Notes: generated by a model not told the origin, from the letters alone. A DNA stretch of 64,000 nucleotides from Paguma larvata (GCA_030068075.1 CM057826.1:115406746-115470745); one strand, 5' to 3'. Counted from the first letter of the stretch, positions 46,721-57,497 are shown. Numbers and translations: made by a program.

Positions 46721-46840
46721 ATCTGACCCCCCCGACACACACATGCTAGGATGGGAGCCTCTAGAAAGAAGGAACTTGTTCACCAATAAATCTCAGGGAC
46801 AAGAGCAGCATCCAGCACTGAGAAGAGATTTCTTGAATAC

Positions 46841-47088
46841 AGAAGTAAATAGGGGCGCCTGGGTGGCTCAGTCTGTTAAGCGTCCGACTTCAGCTCAGGT
46901 CATGATCTCACAGTTGGTGGGTTCGAGCCCCACATCGGGCTCTGTGCTGACAGCTCAGAGCCTGGACCCTGCTTCAGATTCTGTGTCTCCCTCTCTCTCT
47001 GCCCTTCTCCTGCTAACGCTCTGCTCTTTCTCTCTCTATCTCTCAAAAATGAATAAACATTAAAAAAAATTAAAAAAAGAAGTAAATA
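46841..47088 (+). mobile_element. Felid CAN-SINE with target duplication
   Basis: The SINE (46852-47077) is bounded by 'agaagtaaata' at 46841-46851 and 47078-47088. It is a complete copy with the felid 'gctgacagctcagagcctgg' body. Confidence 0.96.
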
Positions 47089-47184
47089 AATATGCATTGC
47101 AGTCTCTTCCAATCCTCTCCCTCTCTACCTCCAGTGACACAGAGCAAAAGCTGTCCAAAGCCAGCCTGTCCTTCTCTCTTTCAG

Positions 47185-47299
47185 GAAGATCTTACCGAGT
47201 TGACCAGATGGCAGGGGGCGCAGCAGGTCTGCAGAGTGCGGGGTCTGACTCTGGGGAGGTGAGCAGGGCTACCTCGGGCAGAGGGAGATCTGCAGCCTG
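47185..47299 (+). other. Candidate exon with strong splice sites (unassigned transcript)
   Basis: A pyrimidine tract and AG (ctgtccttctctctttcag, ending 47184) form a near-ideal 3' splice site. Two good donors follow: GAG|GTGAGC after 47258 and CTG|GTGAGT after 47299. An ATG in fair Kozak context at 47207 opens a short frame (MAGGAAGLQSAG…) with no known domain. The candidate lies in a CpG-enriched patch (47190-47560) on the strand on which FGF1 would be read. It may be a noncoding exon or chance. Confidence 0.3.
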
Positions 47300-47790
47300 G
47301 TGAGTGACGGGACCCTGGAGATATTCTCCCGCGGACCCCTGGGATCGCATGGAGACCCGGGGCTTTGAAGGCTGGAGAGGGGCAAGCTTCGTGGTGCGCT
47401 CAGGGAGGCGGGCCCCACGTTCGGAAGCCCAGCTTGGGACGCCTGCTCCCTGGGAAGCACGCAAGTGCAAGGTCAGCAGGTTACAGGCGCTCCCCTGAGC
47501 CCGGACAAGGCCCAAGCACCTGTCCACAGGGTAGCCTACAGGGGTCTCTCCACCGTCTGGGCACTCCGTGAAACCTGGGGGTGGTGGAGGAGCTAGCAGA
47601 ATAACTGAAATCGAGCTTCCTGAAAGCCCGAGGGAGTAGGAGATTACAGCCGGGTTCCTTTGGATTTTTTTATTAAAAAAAAATGGGACTTTTTTATAAA
47701 AAAGTAATGGGACATTTGAGACACATCTGAGTTGTGAAGGTAGATTACACTCGTCACAGCCACTTTCGTTTAGGAAGACATTACGATGCC
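47300..47790. other. CpG-enriched patch and unassigned sequence
   Basis: CpG sites cluster at about 47320-47480, weaker than in the ARHGAP26 island. A 229-codon minus-strand ORF (47192-47881) crosses this region but shows no recognised domain and is probably a GC-rich shadow. Confidence 0.3.
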
Positions 47791-47794
47791 AGGC

Positions 47795-47945
47795 CCGGCT
47801 CGGGCACTTTTCGCACCCGACTCTCCTTAAACCCCAAGACAAAGCTATGAAGAAGGTGCTATTATTGGTTCGTCTGTCCATCTATCTATCTACCTATCAT
47901 CTGTCTACCAACAGATTTAGAAACCGAGGCCCGGCGAGGCTCGGC
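47795..47945 (-). mobile_element. MIR-like fragment with a TCTA insertion
   Basis: 'cacccgactctccttaaacc', 'aaagctatgaagaaggtgct' and 'tttagaaaccgaggcccggc' are reverse MIR text. An imperfect TCTA array (47872-47908) interrupts them. Confidence 0.5.
47872..47908. repeat. Imperfect (TCTA)n repeat
   Basis: About eight units of TCTA/TCTG/CCTA between the two parts of a MIR-like sequence. Confidence 0.8.
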
Positions 47946-48162
47946 CCCAGCTCCACGTCCGCCTGGGGCACGGGGCTGAGTGTGGTGCTCTCATACTCCT
48001 GACGCTTAGCGGTGGCTCCACTTTGGGGGTTTTTCCTGGGATTGAGAAAAGGTCCAGGGAAATGAGTTCATATGGGAGCATTTGAGATTTAATCATTTCA
48101 TTCTTGGAAAGCGAGGGCAGGACGGGGATGGAGATGAGGAGCATAGTCTAAAAGGAGGAGCC

Positions 48163-48369
48163 GGGGTGCCTGGGGCGCTCAGTCGGTTAAGCGTCCAACT
48201 CTTGGTTTCAGTTCAGGTCATGATCTCACAGTTTGTGGGTTCGAGCCCCCTGTCGGGCTCTGCACTGACGATATGAAGCCTGCTTGGGATTCTCTCTCTC
48301 CTTCTCTCTCTCTCTCTGCCCCTCCCACACTCGCTCTGTCTCTCTATCTCTCAAAATAAATAAATTTTA
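48163..48369 (+). mobile_element. CAN-SINE
   Basis: Head 'ggggtgcctggggcgctcag', body with 'ttcaggtcatgatctcacag', a CT-rich run and 'caaaataaataaat'. Confidence 0.92.
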
Positions 48370-49019
48370 TTTATTAGAATTCTCTTTTATTGGAAAAGCC
48401 TGTTTGGGACCTAGGAATGACTCCTATGGTAGAAGTTCGGTCCGCAAAGGCAGAGCAGCTGAGACCCCATCACCTATCAGTACAAGTCACAACCCCAGGC
48501 CTTACTGGTTTTCATTCCTGAGACCAGGTCTATACCCGGGGCCAGTGAGGGGGATGGGCATGGGGTGGGATGGGGACTAGGTAGACCAGGAGGGCCATTC
48601 GGCTGAGCTTCTAGGGCAGAAGGAGCCTCCAACTCAGATACTTGGAGGTTCGGGGCATTTACATACTCTTGCTGGGCTCAGTCAACCAGCGCTTGCAGTC
48701 AGGGTACCCTCAGACTGGGAGACCAGGAAAAGGCTGCTCGGCTCTTATGCTGCTGCAGAAGCTGGGGAGGTGGGGTGTGTAGCTGACCGACAGCCCCTCT
48801 GGCCCCTCCATAGGTCTGTGCCAAGTCAAATGCTTTCCAGAACCGCTCCCAGCAATGGCTGTGCATGGTGTGGTCCGAGTGCCTGAGAACTCTAACTCTG
48901 GCTTGAGAACTCTCCCCCAGCCTGGCTGAAACTTTCTTAGAACTGCTCCACAGTCAGAGACTCTTCCTGACCATCTTTCTTCCCTATGTCTCTTTTAAAC
49001 TTAAAAAAAAGAAAATGTT
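48370..49019. other. Intergenic sequence, no named repeat
   Basis: Purine-rich and CpG-poor. I recognise nothing specific. Confidence 0.3.
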
Positions 49020-49186
49020 GGGGCGCCTGGGGACTCAGGTCATGATATTGCAGTCCGTAAGTTTAAGCCCTGTGTCAGGCTCTGTGTTGACAGCTCAGAG
49101 CCTGGAGCCTGCTTCAGATTCTGTGTGTGTGTGTCTCTCTCTCTGCCCCTCCCTTACTCTCTCTTTCTCAAAAAGTAAACATTAAA
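49020..49186 (+). mobile_element. CAN-SINE lacking most of the tRNA-like head
   Basis: It starts 'ggggcgcctgggg' and jumps straight to 'actcaggtcatgatattgca', so about 30 bases of the head containing the B-box side are deleted. The rest of the body is normal. Confidence 0.88.
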
Positions 49187-49434
49187 GAAAATGCTTACTT
49201 TTCTCTCTCAAAAAATAAATAAACATTAAAAAAATGCTTACTTATTTATTTGAGAGAGAGAAGAGAGCAAGGGAGGGGCAGAGAGAGAGAGGGAGAGACA
49301 GAGAATTCCAAGAAGGCTCCATGCTGTCAGTGCAGAGCCTGATGCGGGGCTCAATCTCATGAACCGTGAGATCCTGACCTGAACTGAAATCAAGAGGCGG
49401 ACGCTTAACTGACCGAGCCACCCAGGCGCACCCC
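49187..49434 (-). mobile_element. CAN-SINE, minus orientation, in an inverted pair
   Basis: A reverse copy (about 49232-49434, ending 'gagccacccaggcgcac') faces the plus copy at 49020. Between them lies an additional SINE-tail fragment (aataaataaacattaaaa, 49212-49229) with 'atgcttactt' repeated on both sides of it. Confidence 0.88.
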
Positions 49435-50517
49435 TAGGTCTCCTTAAACAGGTCTCAGACACACAAAACAGTCTGTCGCCTCGCCCTGCCCAATCCTGCT
49501 CCCTCCGTTTTCCAGAAAAAAATCTTCTGAATTTCATCGCGTCTTGGCATCTGCTTCTCAGAGAACCCAAACTAGCACAGGAATGGCTGGAGAAAGCGGG
49601 CAGAGAGATGAGGTGGGGGTACTGCCTCACTCATCGCCAGGAAGGCAAGGAGGTCTCCATCCTGAGTAGATTACGGGCCACAGCGTTTCTGGCACAAGGT
49701 GACAACCTCACTGCTGAAGTGTCACTGGTGGTGGCCTGGGGAAGCATCCCGGTGGAAGGGAATAGCCTGACAGGGGGTAAGAAGTGGGCGTTTGAACCAT
49801 GTGGGGGAGCAGTGTGACTGATGTCTTCAAGGGCAGCAGCGTTAGCTGGTTATTGCTAAACTGTCTTGAAGCTCGGCCAGGGGGGAGAAACGGAGGGTCA
49901 TTAACAAACAGTTAAACAAACAGTTAGAGGCTAAGTATGACAGCCAGAGGGCTTATTTGGGAGCTTACAAAGAGGCCCTTATTTCCTGCGGTAGACAAGC
50001 TAACAGAGCTGAGAAGCCCAAGCAGAGCTTGAAGGTTGGGAGTTTCAGGGTTGCAGAGACACGCACGAGCTCAGCCCGGCCTGGCTGTTCCGCTGAGGTC
50101 AAAGCCCCGGCTGGCAAACCCGGGCCCTGACACGGAGATGGACGCTCTGGGCTCATTCATATCCACGGGGAGGCCTCCCTCTCCCAGGAGGTGCCTCTGC
50201 AGAGGTAGCCCACTTCTTCCTAGTGAGAGTTAGCACTTCCCAGCGCTGGATGGTGCTACAGAGGCCTCTCCCCAAAAAGACCTCAAGGAGCCGCCCTCAC
50301 TTTCCGATAACCAGGATTAAAGTCTAGGACATGCTGGGCTTGCTAAGGGAGGAAAGTGACTATACAACGAAAGCGGTAAGAATTAGCTAGCATGTATCAC
50401 CTGCAGCTAGAGAAGGGCTTAGATTTGAGGGTTCTTGACCAAGGGGCGAGAACGTAGGACTCAAAATACTTTGGCGTACAGGCACTTTCTTGGGGCATGG
50501 GATTTAATGGGTGAAGG
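49435..50517. other. Intergenic sequence, mostly unassigned
   Basis: The text at 49500-49590 (cttctcagagaacccaaact) looks like the end of an ancient LTR. The rest (49600-50517) has no recognised repeat or coding sequence. Confidence 0.3.
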
Positions 50518-50714
50518 AGGGGCCTCTGGGTGCTCAGTCAGTTAAGCGTCTGACTCTTGGTCTAGGCTCAGATCATGATCTCATGGTTCATGAGTTTGAG
50601 CCCCACATCAGGCTCTGCATTGACAGAGCAGAGCCTGCTTAGGATTCTCTCTCTCTTTTCTCTCTCTCTCTCCCCCCAGTCCCCTGCTTGCACACTCTCT
50701 TGGAAAAAAAAAAA
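50518..50714 (+). mobile_element. CAN-SINE
   Basis: 'gggtgctcagtcagttaagc', 'gagccccacatcaggctctg' and an A tail at 50703-50714. Confidence 0.9.
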
Positions 50715-50754
50715 CTGTGTGAGAGCCCAGGATCTGAGGCAAACTTGCTGTTAG

Positions 50755-51525
50755 GATAGCTATGACAGACAACCTCCACTGGGCCTCTGCCTCCTAGTAC
50801 TCATGTTCTTTTTTATAATCCCTTCCCACTGAGTTTAGGCGGGATTTATGGACTCATATCTACCATATAGAATATGGCAGAACTGGGGAGCCTGGATGGC
50901 TCAGTCACTTGAACATCTGACTTCAGCTCAGGTCATAATTTCCAGGTTCATGAGTTCAAGCCCCGCGTCGGGCTCTGTGCTGACAGCTCAGAGCCTGGAG
51001 CCTGCTTCAGACTCTGTCTCCCTCTCTCTCTGCCCCTCTCCCACTCTCTCTCTTTCTCTCTTTCTATCCCCTCTCAAAAGTAAATAAATATTAAAAAATT
51101 AGAATATGGCAGAAGTGAGAGGATGTCATGTTCATGATTAGATTGACTTGGAAGTTTTGGACTTTCTCATGCCACTCTTTCTCTTGCAGAGTCCAGACAG
51201 TTCAGACTGTCTTACAGGAGAAACCGCATGGAGAAAGGTCTTAGAGGATGAGAGGCCACATGGAAGAGAACCGAGGCATCCCAGCCAGCACCATGTGCCA
51301 GCCACATGAATGAGTCTTCTTGAAAGCATGCGCTCCTGACCCCAGTCAAGGCTTCAGACCATACAACCCTGGCTGATGCCTTGACTACAACCCCACGAGG
51401 GTCCTGGAGCCAGAACCATTCAGCTGAGCCACTTCCGACCTGATCCCCAGAAAGATTTATATCTGTTGTTTGAGGCCACCAGGTTTTGGGAAATTTGTCC
51501 ACAGTGATAGACAATTAACTAATAG
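50755..51525 (+). mobile_element. MaLR/ERVL-type LTR split by a SINE
   Basis: 'tttataatcccttcccactg', 'taccatatagaatatggcag', 'agaggatgtcatgttcatga' (after the SINE), 'ccagtcaaggcttcagacca' and 'gaggccaccaggttttggga' follow a MaLR-like LTR consensus to the terminal 'agacaattaactaatagc'. A CAN-SINE lies at 50885-51099. It is followed within about 60 bp by ERVL-type pol sequence. Confidence 0.65.
50868..51114 (+). mobile_element. Felid CAN-SINE with target duplication
   Basis: SINE at 50885-51099. 'agaatatggcagaa' from the LTR is duplicated at both borders. Confidence 0.96.
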
Positions 51526-51544
51526 CTCTTAGCAGCCTGGGGGA

Positions 51545-52810
51545 AATGACAGTCCACAGTAAACACAGTGCTTTGCTCTGAATCATGGTGGAGGGAGACC
51601 AGACGGATCTGGAGAATGGCTGTAGACTACTGTAACTCAACCGGGTGGCAGCCCTCACCGTGCGCGCTGCATTGAAGATGCTGATTTTGCTAAAGATTAA
51701 AAAGGCCAAGGTACACAGCATGTGGCTCTTGCTTTGGTGAATGTGTTTTCTATGTTCGTTAGAAAAGAGGATCTGAAAAAAAAGTGATTAAAGGCAACAC
51801 GCACCGCTCTGGAAAAAAAGGATCCGAAACAGTTCACATTATCACGAAACCGACAACATTTGTAGCTCGGCTGCCATGCTCTTTTAACTCTCTCGCCTTC
51901 TGTCATATACAGTTCAGCGAGCTGGATCACCTGGACATTCCACAGAACATCACGCCGATCCCTTAGACTGATGGCATCAGGCTGATCAGACAGGATGAGG
52001 AAGAGGTGGCCAAACACTGGAAGGCGTGATAAGACAGTGCAGCCGACGGTGTGGGATAAGATTGCTAGGAAGGTTCAGGGACCAACCATACCACTGCAAA
52101 GTTTCTAAGGGTCCAATGGCCAGAGGTGTGCCAGAATGCCCCCTCTACGGTACAAGACAAATTACTGAAAGACCCGGGGGGAGAATCATAATGCAGTCCA
52201 GGAATTCTGGAGCAAGGCCATGCAATCTGTAGCAGACAAGCACACACCTTTGGACAAAGAACATGATGGGCCCTGGTAGAGACAGAACGCCCGACCACTG
52301 GGAATGAAGTGATCATGTGTCTGCAACTGCCTGTCATGAGCTGGGTTCAGTCACATCCACCAAGTCACGCAGTTGGGTGGGACCAGTAGCTGTACTGCTG
52401 TTGAAAACGGTGTATTTGGGCTCAAGCTGCCTCCACAGATAGTCCAGACTGCCAGGTAGCCTATCACAGTGGCACAGACGTCCCTGCACCTGTGCCACAT
52501 TGGGCCAGGTGAAGGAGGATGAAGAAGCCCCAGCTTGGTTTCAGACAGGTTGGTCTGGTTGCCCGATGCAAGGCAAAAACAAATGGCGGCTACAGGAGAG
52601 CCACGTTGAGGAATGGTCTGGAATGGACGGGATGGACGTGAAAAATCTTACCAGTGGATGGAGCTACAAGTGACGCATGGTCTGAGGTGAGAATATACAG
52701 AGATCTATGGGCAAAGGCCATCAGGTCATTAGATCAGGAGGCTGGAAGAAAAGGGACCCCTTGGTGGAATGGGGCATGGCCTCTAGAGTCTGCATGGCCT
52801 TGAAAGAATG
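51545..52810 (+). pseudogene. Decayed ERVL (class III) endogenous retrovirus pol fragment: reverse transcriptase to RNase H
   Basis: The plus strand shows, in order, relics of the ERVL pol reverse-transcriptase fingers ('gaatggctgtagactactgt', 'aactcaaccgggtggcagcc'), the palm segment before the catalytic box ('ctggatcacctggacattcc') and the text after it ('ctgatcagacaggatgagga'). The thumb/connection part follows ('aaggttcagggaccaaccat', 'tggagcaaggccatgcaatc', 'cctgtcatgagctgggttca'), then an RNase H-like part after about 52540. Breaks are many. There is a stop codon just before the catalytic box (51964), one of the two box aspartates reads as Gly, and frameshifts and internal deletions shorten the segment. 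Gag, protease, integrase and a 3' LTR are not seen. The MaLR-type LTR at 50755 may or may not belong to it. It is noncoding and ancient. Confidence 0.8.
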
Positions 52811-53124
52811 AATTGAGACAGAAGACCAGAACTGCGTTGCCTAAAAAAAAAGAATAAGAATTCTGAATTTTCTGTTGCCACCCTAGAAAACGATGACCAC
52901 TCCAAAATGAGAGAAGATGGAAAATGGGAGTAGAGGCCTTCTTGGCCACCTTTGTTGATATCTTCTCACATCTTGGACCTCTGAATAAGCAACCATGGGG
53001 TCCTTAGATACTTCCATTCCTTATTAAATTAAACTTCCTAGAGACTCTCATGGAGTCTTGTGGCTTAAAATAACATCTATATGCTGATGGATTTCAAATG
53101 TGTATATCAGCTTGTCAAAATTTA
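52811..53124. other. Intergenic sequence, possible further retroviral remnant
   Basis: No recognisable repeat. It could be a decayed continuation of the ERVL element. Confidence 0.3.
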
Positions 53125-53256
53125 AAACTTTTGGGGGCACCCTGGCTGCCTCAGTCGGAGGAACATGCAACCCGTGATCTTGGGGTTGTGGGTTTGAATC
53201 CCACGCTGGTGTTCAGATTACAGAAAAATAAAATCTTTAAAAAAAATAAAAACTTT
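53125..53256 (+). mobile_element. Short-type CAN-SINE
   Basis: 'gggggcaccctggctgcctc', 'gatcttggggttgtgggttt' and an A-rich tail. Flanking 'aaaactttt' is repeated at both ends. Confidence 0.9.
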
Positions 53257-54190
53257 TAGGTTTCAGAGGACATCATTGAGAGAGTAAAAGACCAGCCAAA
53301 GAACAGAAAAAATATCTGAATCATATGCCAGACAGGGATTTGTATCCGGAATACATAAGGAACGCTTAGCACTCAACAGTAAATAGACAAATGGCCCAAT
53401 TAAAAATGGGCAACGAGCTTGGAAAGACATTTTTCTAAAAATGATATAAAGTGGCCAAGAAACACATGGAAAAATGCTCAACATCATTAGTCTTCTGGGA
53501 AATGCAAACCAAAAACTTCATGCCCACTAGAATGACTATACTCAAAAAGACAGTCACAAAGGTTACAGAATGTCCGGAGAAACCAGAATCTCATACATTG
53601 CTCGTGGGAGTGTAAAATGGTATAGCTTGCTTAGAAGATGGTTTTGAAGTTCCTCAAAATATTCCAGAGAGAATTACCCTGCAACCTAGCATTGCACTCC
53701 TAAGCACGTACTCAAGAGAGCTGAAAATACATATTCACGCAAAAACCTGTTCCTGAGTGTCCATAGCAGCATTGCTGCTACAGCCAAAAAAGCAGAAACA
53801 ATCCAAAAGTCCATCAGCTGATGAATGGATAAACGAAACACGGCGGATCCATACGATGAAATCTTATCCTGCCGCAAAAAAGGAATGAAGGGCTGGTACT
53901 CATGGATGGACCTTGAACACATTTCGCTAAATCGAAAAAGCCAGACACCAAAGTATAATTCCATTTTTATAAAATGTCCAGCCCAGGCCAATCCATAGTG
54001 AGAGAAAGTGCTTGAGAGGAGAGAGCAATGTGGAGTGATTGCTAAAGAGCACGGGGTTTCTTTTGGGGGGCTGGTGAAAATGTTCTAAAATTAGATAGCG
54101 GTGATAGGTGCACAATCAGGTGAATATATGAAAATCCACCAAATTCTATACTCGAGCCAGGTGGATTTCATGGTATGTGAATTAAATCCC
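53257..54190 (+). mobile_element. Old L1 3' end
   Basis: 'aagaccagccaaagaacaga', 'aaatgctcaacatcattagt', 'gaatgactatactcaaaaag', 'ctgatgaatggataaacgaa', 'ccagacaccaaagtataatt' and 'gatagcggtgataggtgcac' follow the L1M 3' end. The minus-strand ORF 53686-53991 is its antisense. Confidence 0.75.
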
Positions 54191-54254
54191 AATAATGCTG
54201 TTACCAAAGAACCTGAAGAAATCATAGAAACGAGAAAGACTAATTACAGGTCAG

Positions 54255-54636
54255 TAAACGCTGCCCTCTCTCCTGAACTCCAGACTGGTCTATCCCAGAC
54301 TGGCTATTTGACATTTCCTCTCGGATGCCTCAATCTTAACATGCCCCACACTGAATTCCTTGATCTCAGCGTCTCCCTGCATTTGTTTCTCATAGTTTCC
54401 CTTATCTCAATAAGTGCCAACCCCATGCTTCCAGTAGCTGAGGCCCCCCAAATTGGAGCCACCCTTGAACCTTCTCTCTCTTCACACCCATCCATCCATC
54501 GGCAAGCCCGCTTCTTCCTTTAAGGTATTTGCAGAATCAGAGCACTTCTCCTCCTTACACACCTATCAGTCTGCCGCTCACCACTGCCAGCTCTTGCTAG
54601 CTTCCAGACTGGTCTTCCGGCTTCTACCCTTGCCCC
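54255..54636 (+). mobile_element. L2 fragment, left half
   Basis: L2 text 'cctgaactccagactggtct', 'ttgacatttcctctcggatg', 'catgccccacactgaattcc' and 'tctaccctt' runs up to the LTR at 54638. It resumes at 55261, so the LTR interrupts it. Confidence 0.6.
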
Positions 54637-54694
54637 ATTATGGGCTGAACTGTGTTCTCTCCGAATTCATGTGTAGAAGCTCTAACCCCAGTAC

Positions 54695-54747
54695 CTCAGA
54701 ATGTGAGTACATATATATACTTTTTATTTTGACACAGAGAGAGAGCA

Positions 54748-54794
<47 letters not shown>

Positions 54795-54967
54795 CAATGG
54801 AGGAGGACAGAGAGAGGGAGAGAGAATCCCAAGCAGGTTCTGCACTGTCAGTGCAGAGCCTGACGTGGGGCTAGAACTCACAAACCATGAGATCATAACC
54901 TGAGCAGAAATCAAGAGTTGGATGCTTAACTGCCTGAGTCACCCAGGTGCTCTCAGGATGTAGGTAT
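54695..54967 (-). mobile_element. CAN-SINE, minus orientation, in an MLT1 LTR
   Basis: SINE about 54711-54951. 'ctcagaatgtgagtac' (54695-54710) and 'ctcaggatgtaggtat' (54952-54967) are the diverged target duplication. The CT-rich region is expanded to a (GA)n array. Confidence 0.94.
54751..54792. repeat. (GA)n microsatellite
   Basis: Twenty-one uninterrupted GA units inside the SINE, likely polymorphic. Confidence 0.95.
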
Positions 54968-55260
54968 ATTTAGAGATAAGGGCCCGGATAGAGATAATAA
55001 AGGTAACTTGAAGCCACTAGGATGGGCCCTGATTCAATCTAATTGATAGCCTCACCAAGAAGAGGACATAAGGGCACACAGAGACCAGAGATGGGTGTGC
55101 ACAAAGACCATGTGAAGACACAAAAGGAAGGCCTCAGAAAAAACCCCAAACCTACCAACATCTTGATCTTGGGCTTCCAGAAATGCGAGAAAATCCTTTT
55201 CTGTTGTTCCAGCCACCCGGTCTGTGGTATTTTGTCACGACCTGCCCTAAGAGACTAGCA

Positions 55261-55905
55261 GACACCCTCTGCAGCCCATTTTTCACACAACGGCATGACT
55301 GATCTCTTGAAATCATGTCCTCTCTCTGCTGAACACGCTCCTATGTTGCTCATTTTACTCCAGTTGAGAGTCAAAGTGGTCATGTGGCCTGGGAGATGCC
55401 ATTCTCCTTCTGATCTCATCTCTTCCCGGGGGCTGCCAGGCTGTGCAGTCCCCAAGGGCGTCGTACACAACCTACTGCCTCCCCCTTGGCCCCTCACCGT
55501 GCTCGGGCCCCACTGACATGTTAGAAGTTTCTCTGACACGCCAGGTGCCCTCCTGCTTTGGGGTCTTTGCACATGCTGCCCTCTGTGGCCGAAACGCTCT
55601 TCCACCACGTCCACGGAGCTCACTTCACTCCCTAGAGGACACCCCCAACCGTTTAGTCGGAAACAGCCGCACCCTCCTCGCGGCTTCGTACATGGGGCAC
55701 CTGCACAAGGTTTCATTCATCTTTTAGCATTTATTATCCCCTGACACACGGCCACGTTTCACCGTTTACTTGGATATTGTTTCTTTCCCTCAACTGGAGC
55801 ATAAGTAAGCTCCTTGAAGTCAGGGACCTAATTTTGTTGATACGGCTCTATCCTTGGTGCCTAGGACAGCACCTGGCATAAAGAAGCTCCATAAATGAGA
55901 TTGCT
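55261..55905 (+). mobile_element. L2 fragment, right half
   Basis: It continues with 'ctgcagcccatttttcacac', 'aaatcatgtcctctctctgc', 'gcaagctccttgaagtcagg'-like text and 'tgcctaggacagcacctggc'. The 153-codon minus-strand ORF (55255-55716) is its antisense. Confidence 0.65.
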
Positions 55906-55967
55906 TTTTTAATAGAGGAGAAAGTGAAGGACTGGAGGATATCTGAGTTACCTTTAGTAGTTATCGC

Positions 55968-56152
55968 TTTTTTTTACTGCTTATTTTTATATTTGAGAGA
56001 GAGAGAGCAGGAGAAGGGCAGGGCGGGGAGAGAATCTAAAGCGGGCTCTGCACTGACAGCAGCAAGCTCAATGAGGGGCTTGAAGTCATGAAATGCAAGA
56101 TCATGACCTGAGCTGAAGTTGGACGCGTAGTCCACTGAGCCAGGCGCCCCTG
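55968..56152 (-). mobile_element. CAN-SINE, minus orientation
   Basis: It starts with a T run and 'tttgagagagagagagcagg' and ends 'ctgagccaggcgcccc'. Confidence 0.9.
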
Positions 56153-57495
56153 ATCACAGTTTTGCTTGCTAAAAGGCTCAGAACCAAACCTGTGTGCTGT
56201 CTTTATACCAGAGAATTCATGCAAAAACTTCCACCTGGAATCCCTTCCTTTACTTCCCCTTTGCTTTTATTCCTCTTGCTGAGATATGCTGTGTACATTT
56301 TAGTAAACTGTCTCAATTTTTGAAATGACACCAAGTTTTAATAAAATGAAATGGAAAACAAATTTTAAACACCTCTCCAGGTTCTGGCCTTCTGGGATGG
56401 CTGTTTGATCTCTGGCTCTCACGGGGCTGGGAGAAAGGCAGTCTGAGCATTCCAGTCCTACTGTTGGGTGGACACAGGTTTCTCTTGTCTCCTGAGTTCC
56501 TCGGGGAGTTTTTCTGAAGATCTGTAAATTTTCCAGGGATCAGCAGCTGCAGAGGAAGAAAAGAGACCCCCTTGAAGGCCTCATGGGTAAAGACTATGGA
56601 AAAACTAGGCTTTGGGAGTGGAAAGGGCATCTTCTCAGCCTTTGAGATGTTGAGCCAAAGTTGAAAGGAGAGCTTTTAAATTTGCCCACCCCAAAGGGCG
56701 TAAGGGCAGTTTCTGGGTTAACTGCCTGGGTGCTAGCGAACAGAGGAACAGAGTGGCCATTGTCTGGCCGGCTAGGTTCCACAGAGAATGCTTTGCACTG
56801 ACTCTTCAGGGACTCGCACTGCTCACACTGACCGCCAGGAGAGGGGACACAGCGGGGACGGCTCCATAGGGCTGGCAGCAAAGCCTGCCCTAAAACACTG
56901 CACAGACGCGTGGACGGCACCCCTCTGCTCCCTTGAGGTCAGACGTTGCAGGCTAAGGCCGGGGCTGAGGCATCTGACATTTGGGATCCAAGTTCCCAAT
57001 CTCTGTGCTCACACCGTCCTGCCCCGAGACTGCTATGAGGAGTCAAAAGCCACCTGAGTCTAGAAGCAGCTTCTCCTTCTCCAGGAGAAGGTTGCTGCCT
57101 ACAAGTAGCCCCTTCGCCAAAGACCTGTGTAGCGTTGACAGTTTTCAGAAAGTTCACACGTTCCATTTCACCCTCCCAAGCTTTGTCACGGTCAAGGTGA
57201 GGAGCCTTAGTGTTTTTCCATCACAATTTCTTGGCCTCGGACTCAACGTGGCTTCAGATTACATCGCTTGTCTACTTTCTTTGCTTCTTTGTGTTCTGTG
57301 GGCCAACACTTCTCCGAGTTGCTGAGGGAAGCCTAGTTGAGACAGGGAAAAAATATCTGGGGTCTGCAAGATAGAAGTGCAACTTTTATTGTTGCGGGGC
57401 AGTGGCTTTCCAAGCGTCAGGATGTGTCAGAATCATTTAGGCAGTAGCTTTCTAACGTAAATGTGTTCAAGACTGGAGGTTAAAGGCACATGTTA
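56153..57495. other. Intergenic sequence, no named repeat
   Basis: No interspersed repeat was identified from about 56150 to 57400. ORFs on both strands lack known domains. At 57400-57460 a MER5-like phrase occurs ('gtgtcagaatcatttaggca'). Confidence 0.3.
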
Positions 57496-57497
57496 AA

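Larger units (their letters stand above)
54638..55260 (+). mobile_element. MLT1-type MaLR LTR inserted in L2 and split by a SINE
   Basis: It starts 'ttatgggctgaactgtgttc', continues 'taaccccagtacctcagaat', and after the SINE 'gatgggccctgattcaatct', 'gaccatgtgaagacacaaaa' and 'cttgatcttgggcttccaga', ending 'gagactagcag'. These are MLT1 phrases in order. Confidence 0.8.

Noticed and set aside
47192..47881. Minus-strand ORF of 229 codons
   Set aside because: It crosses the CpG-enriched patch and a MIR fragment, with no domain. A pseudo-coding shadow is the simplest reading.
51784..51966. Plus-strand ORF 51784-51966 as a host gene
   Set aside because: Its sequence belongs to the ERVL reverse-transcriptase relic and ends at the stop just before the catalytic box.
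55255..55716. Minus-strand ORF of 153 codons
   Set aside because: It is the antisense of an L2 fragment, and the sequence features are fully explained by L2.
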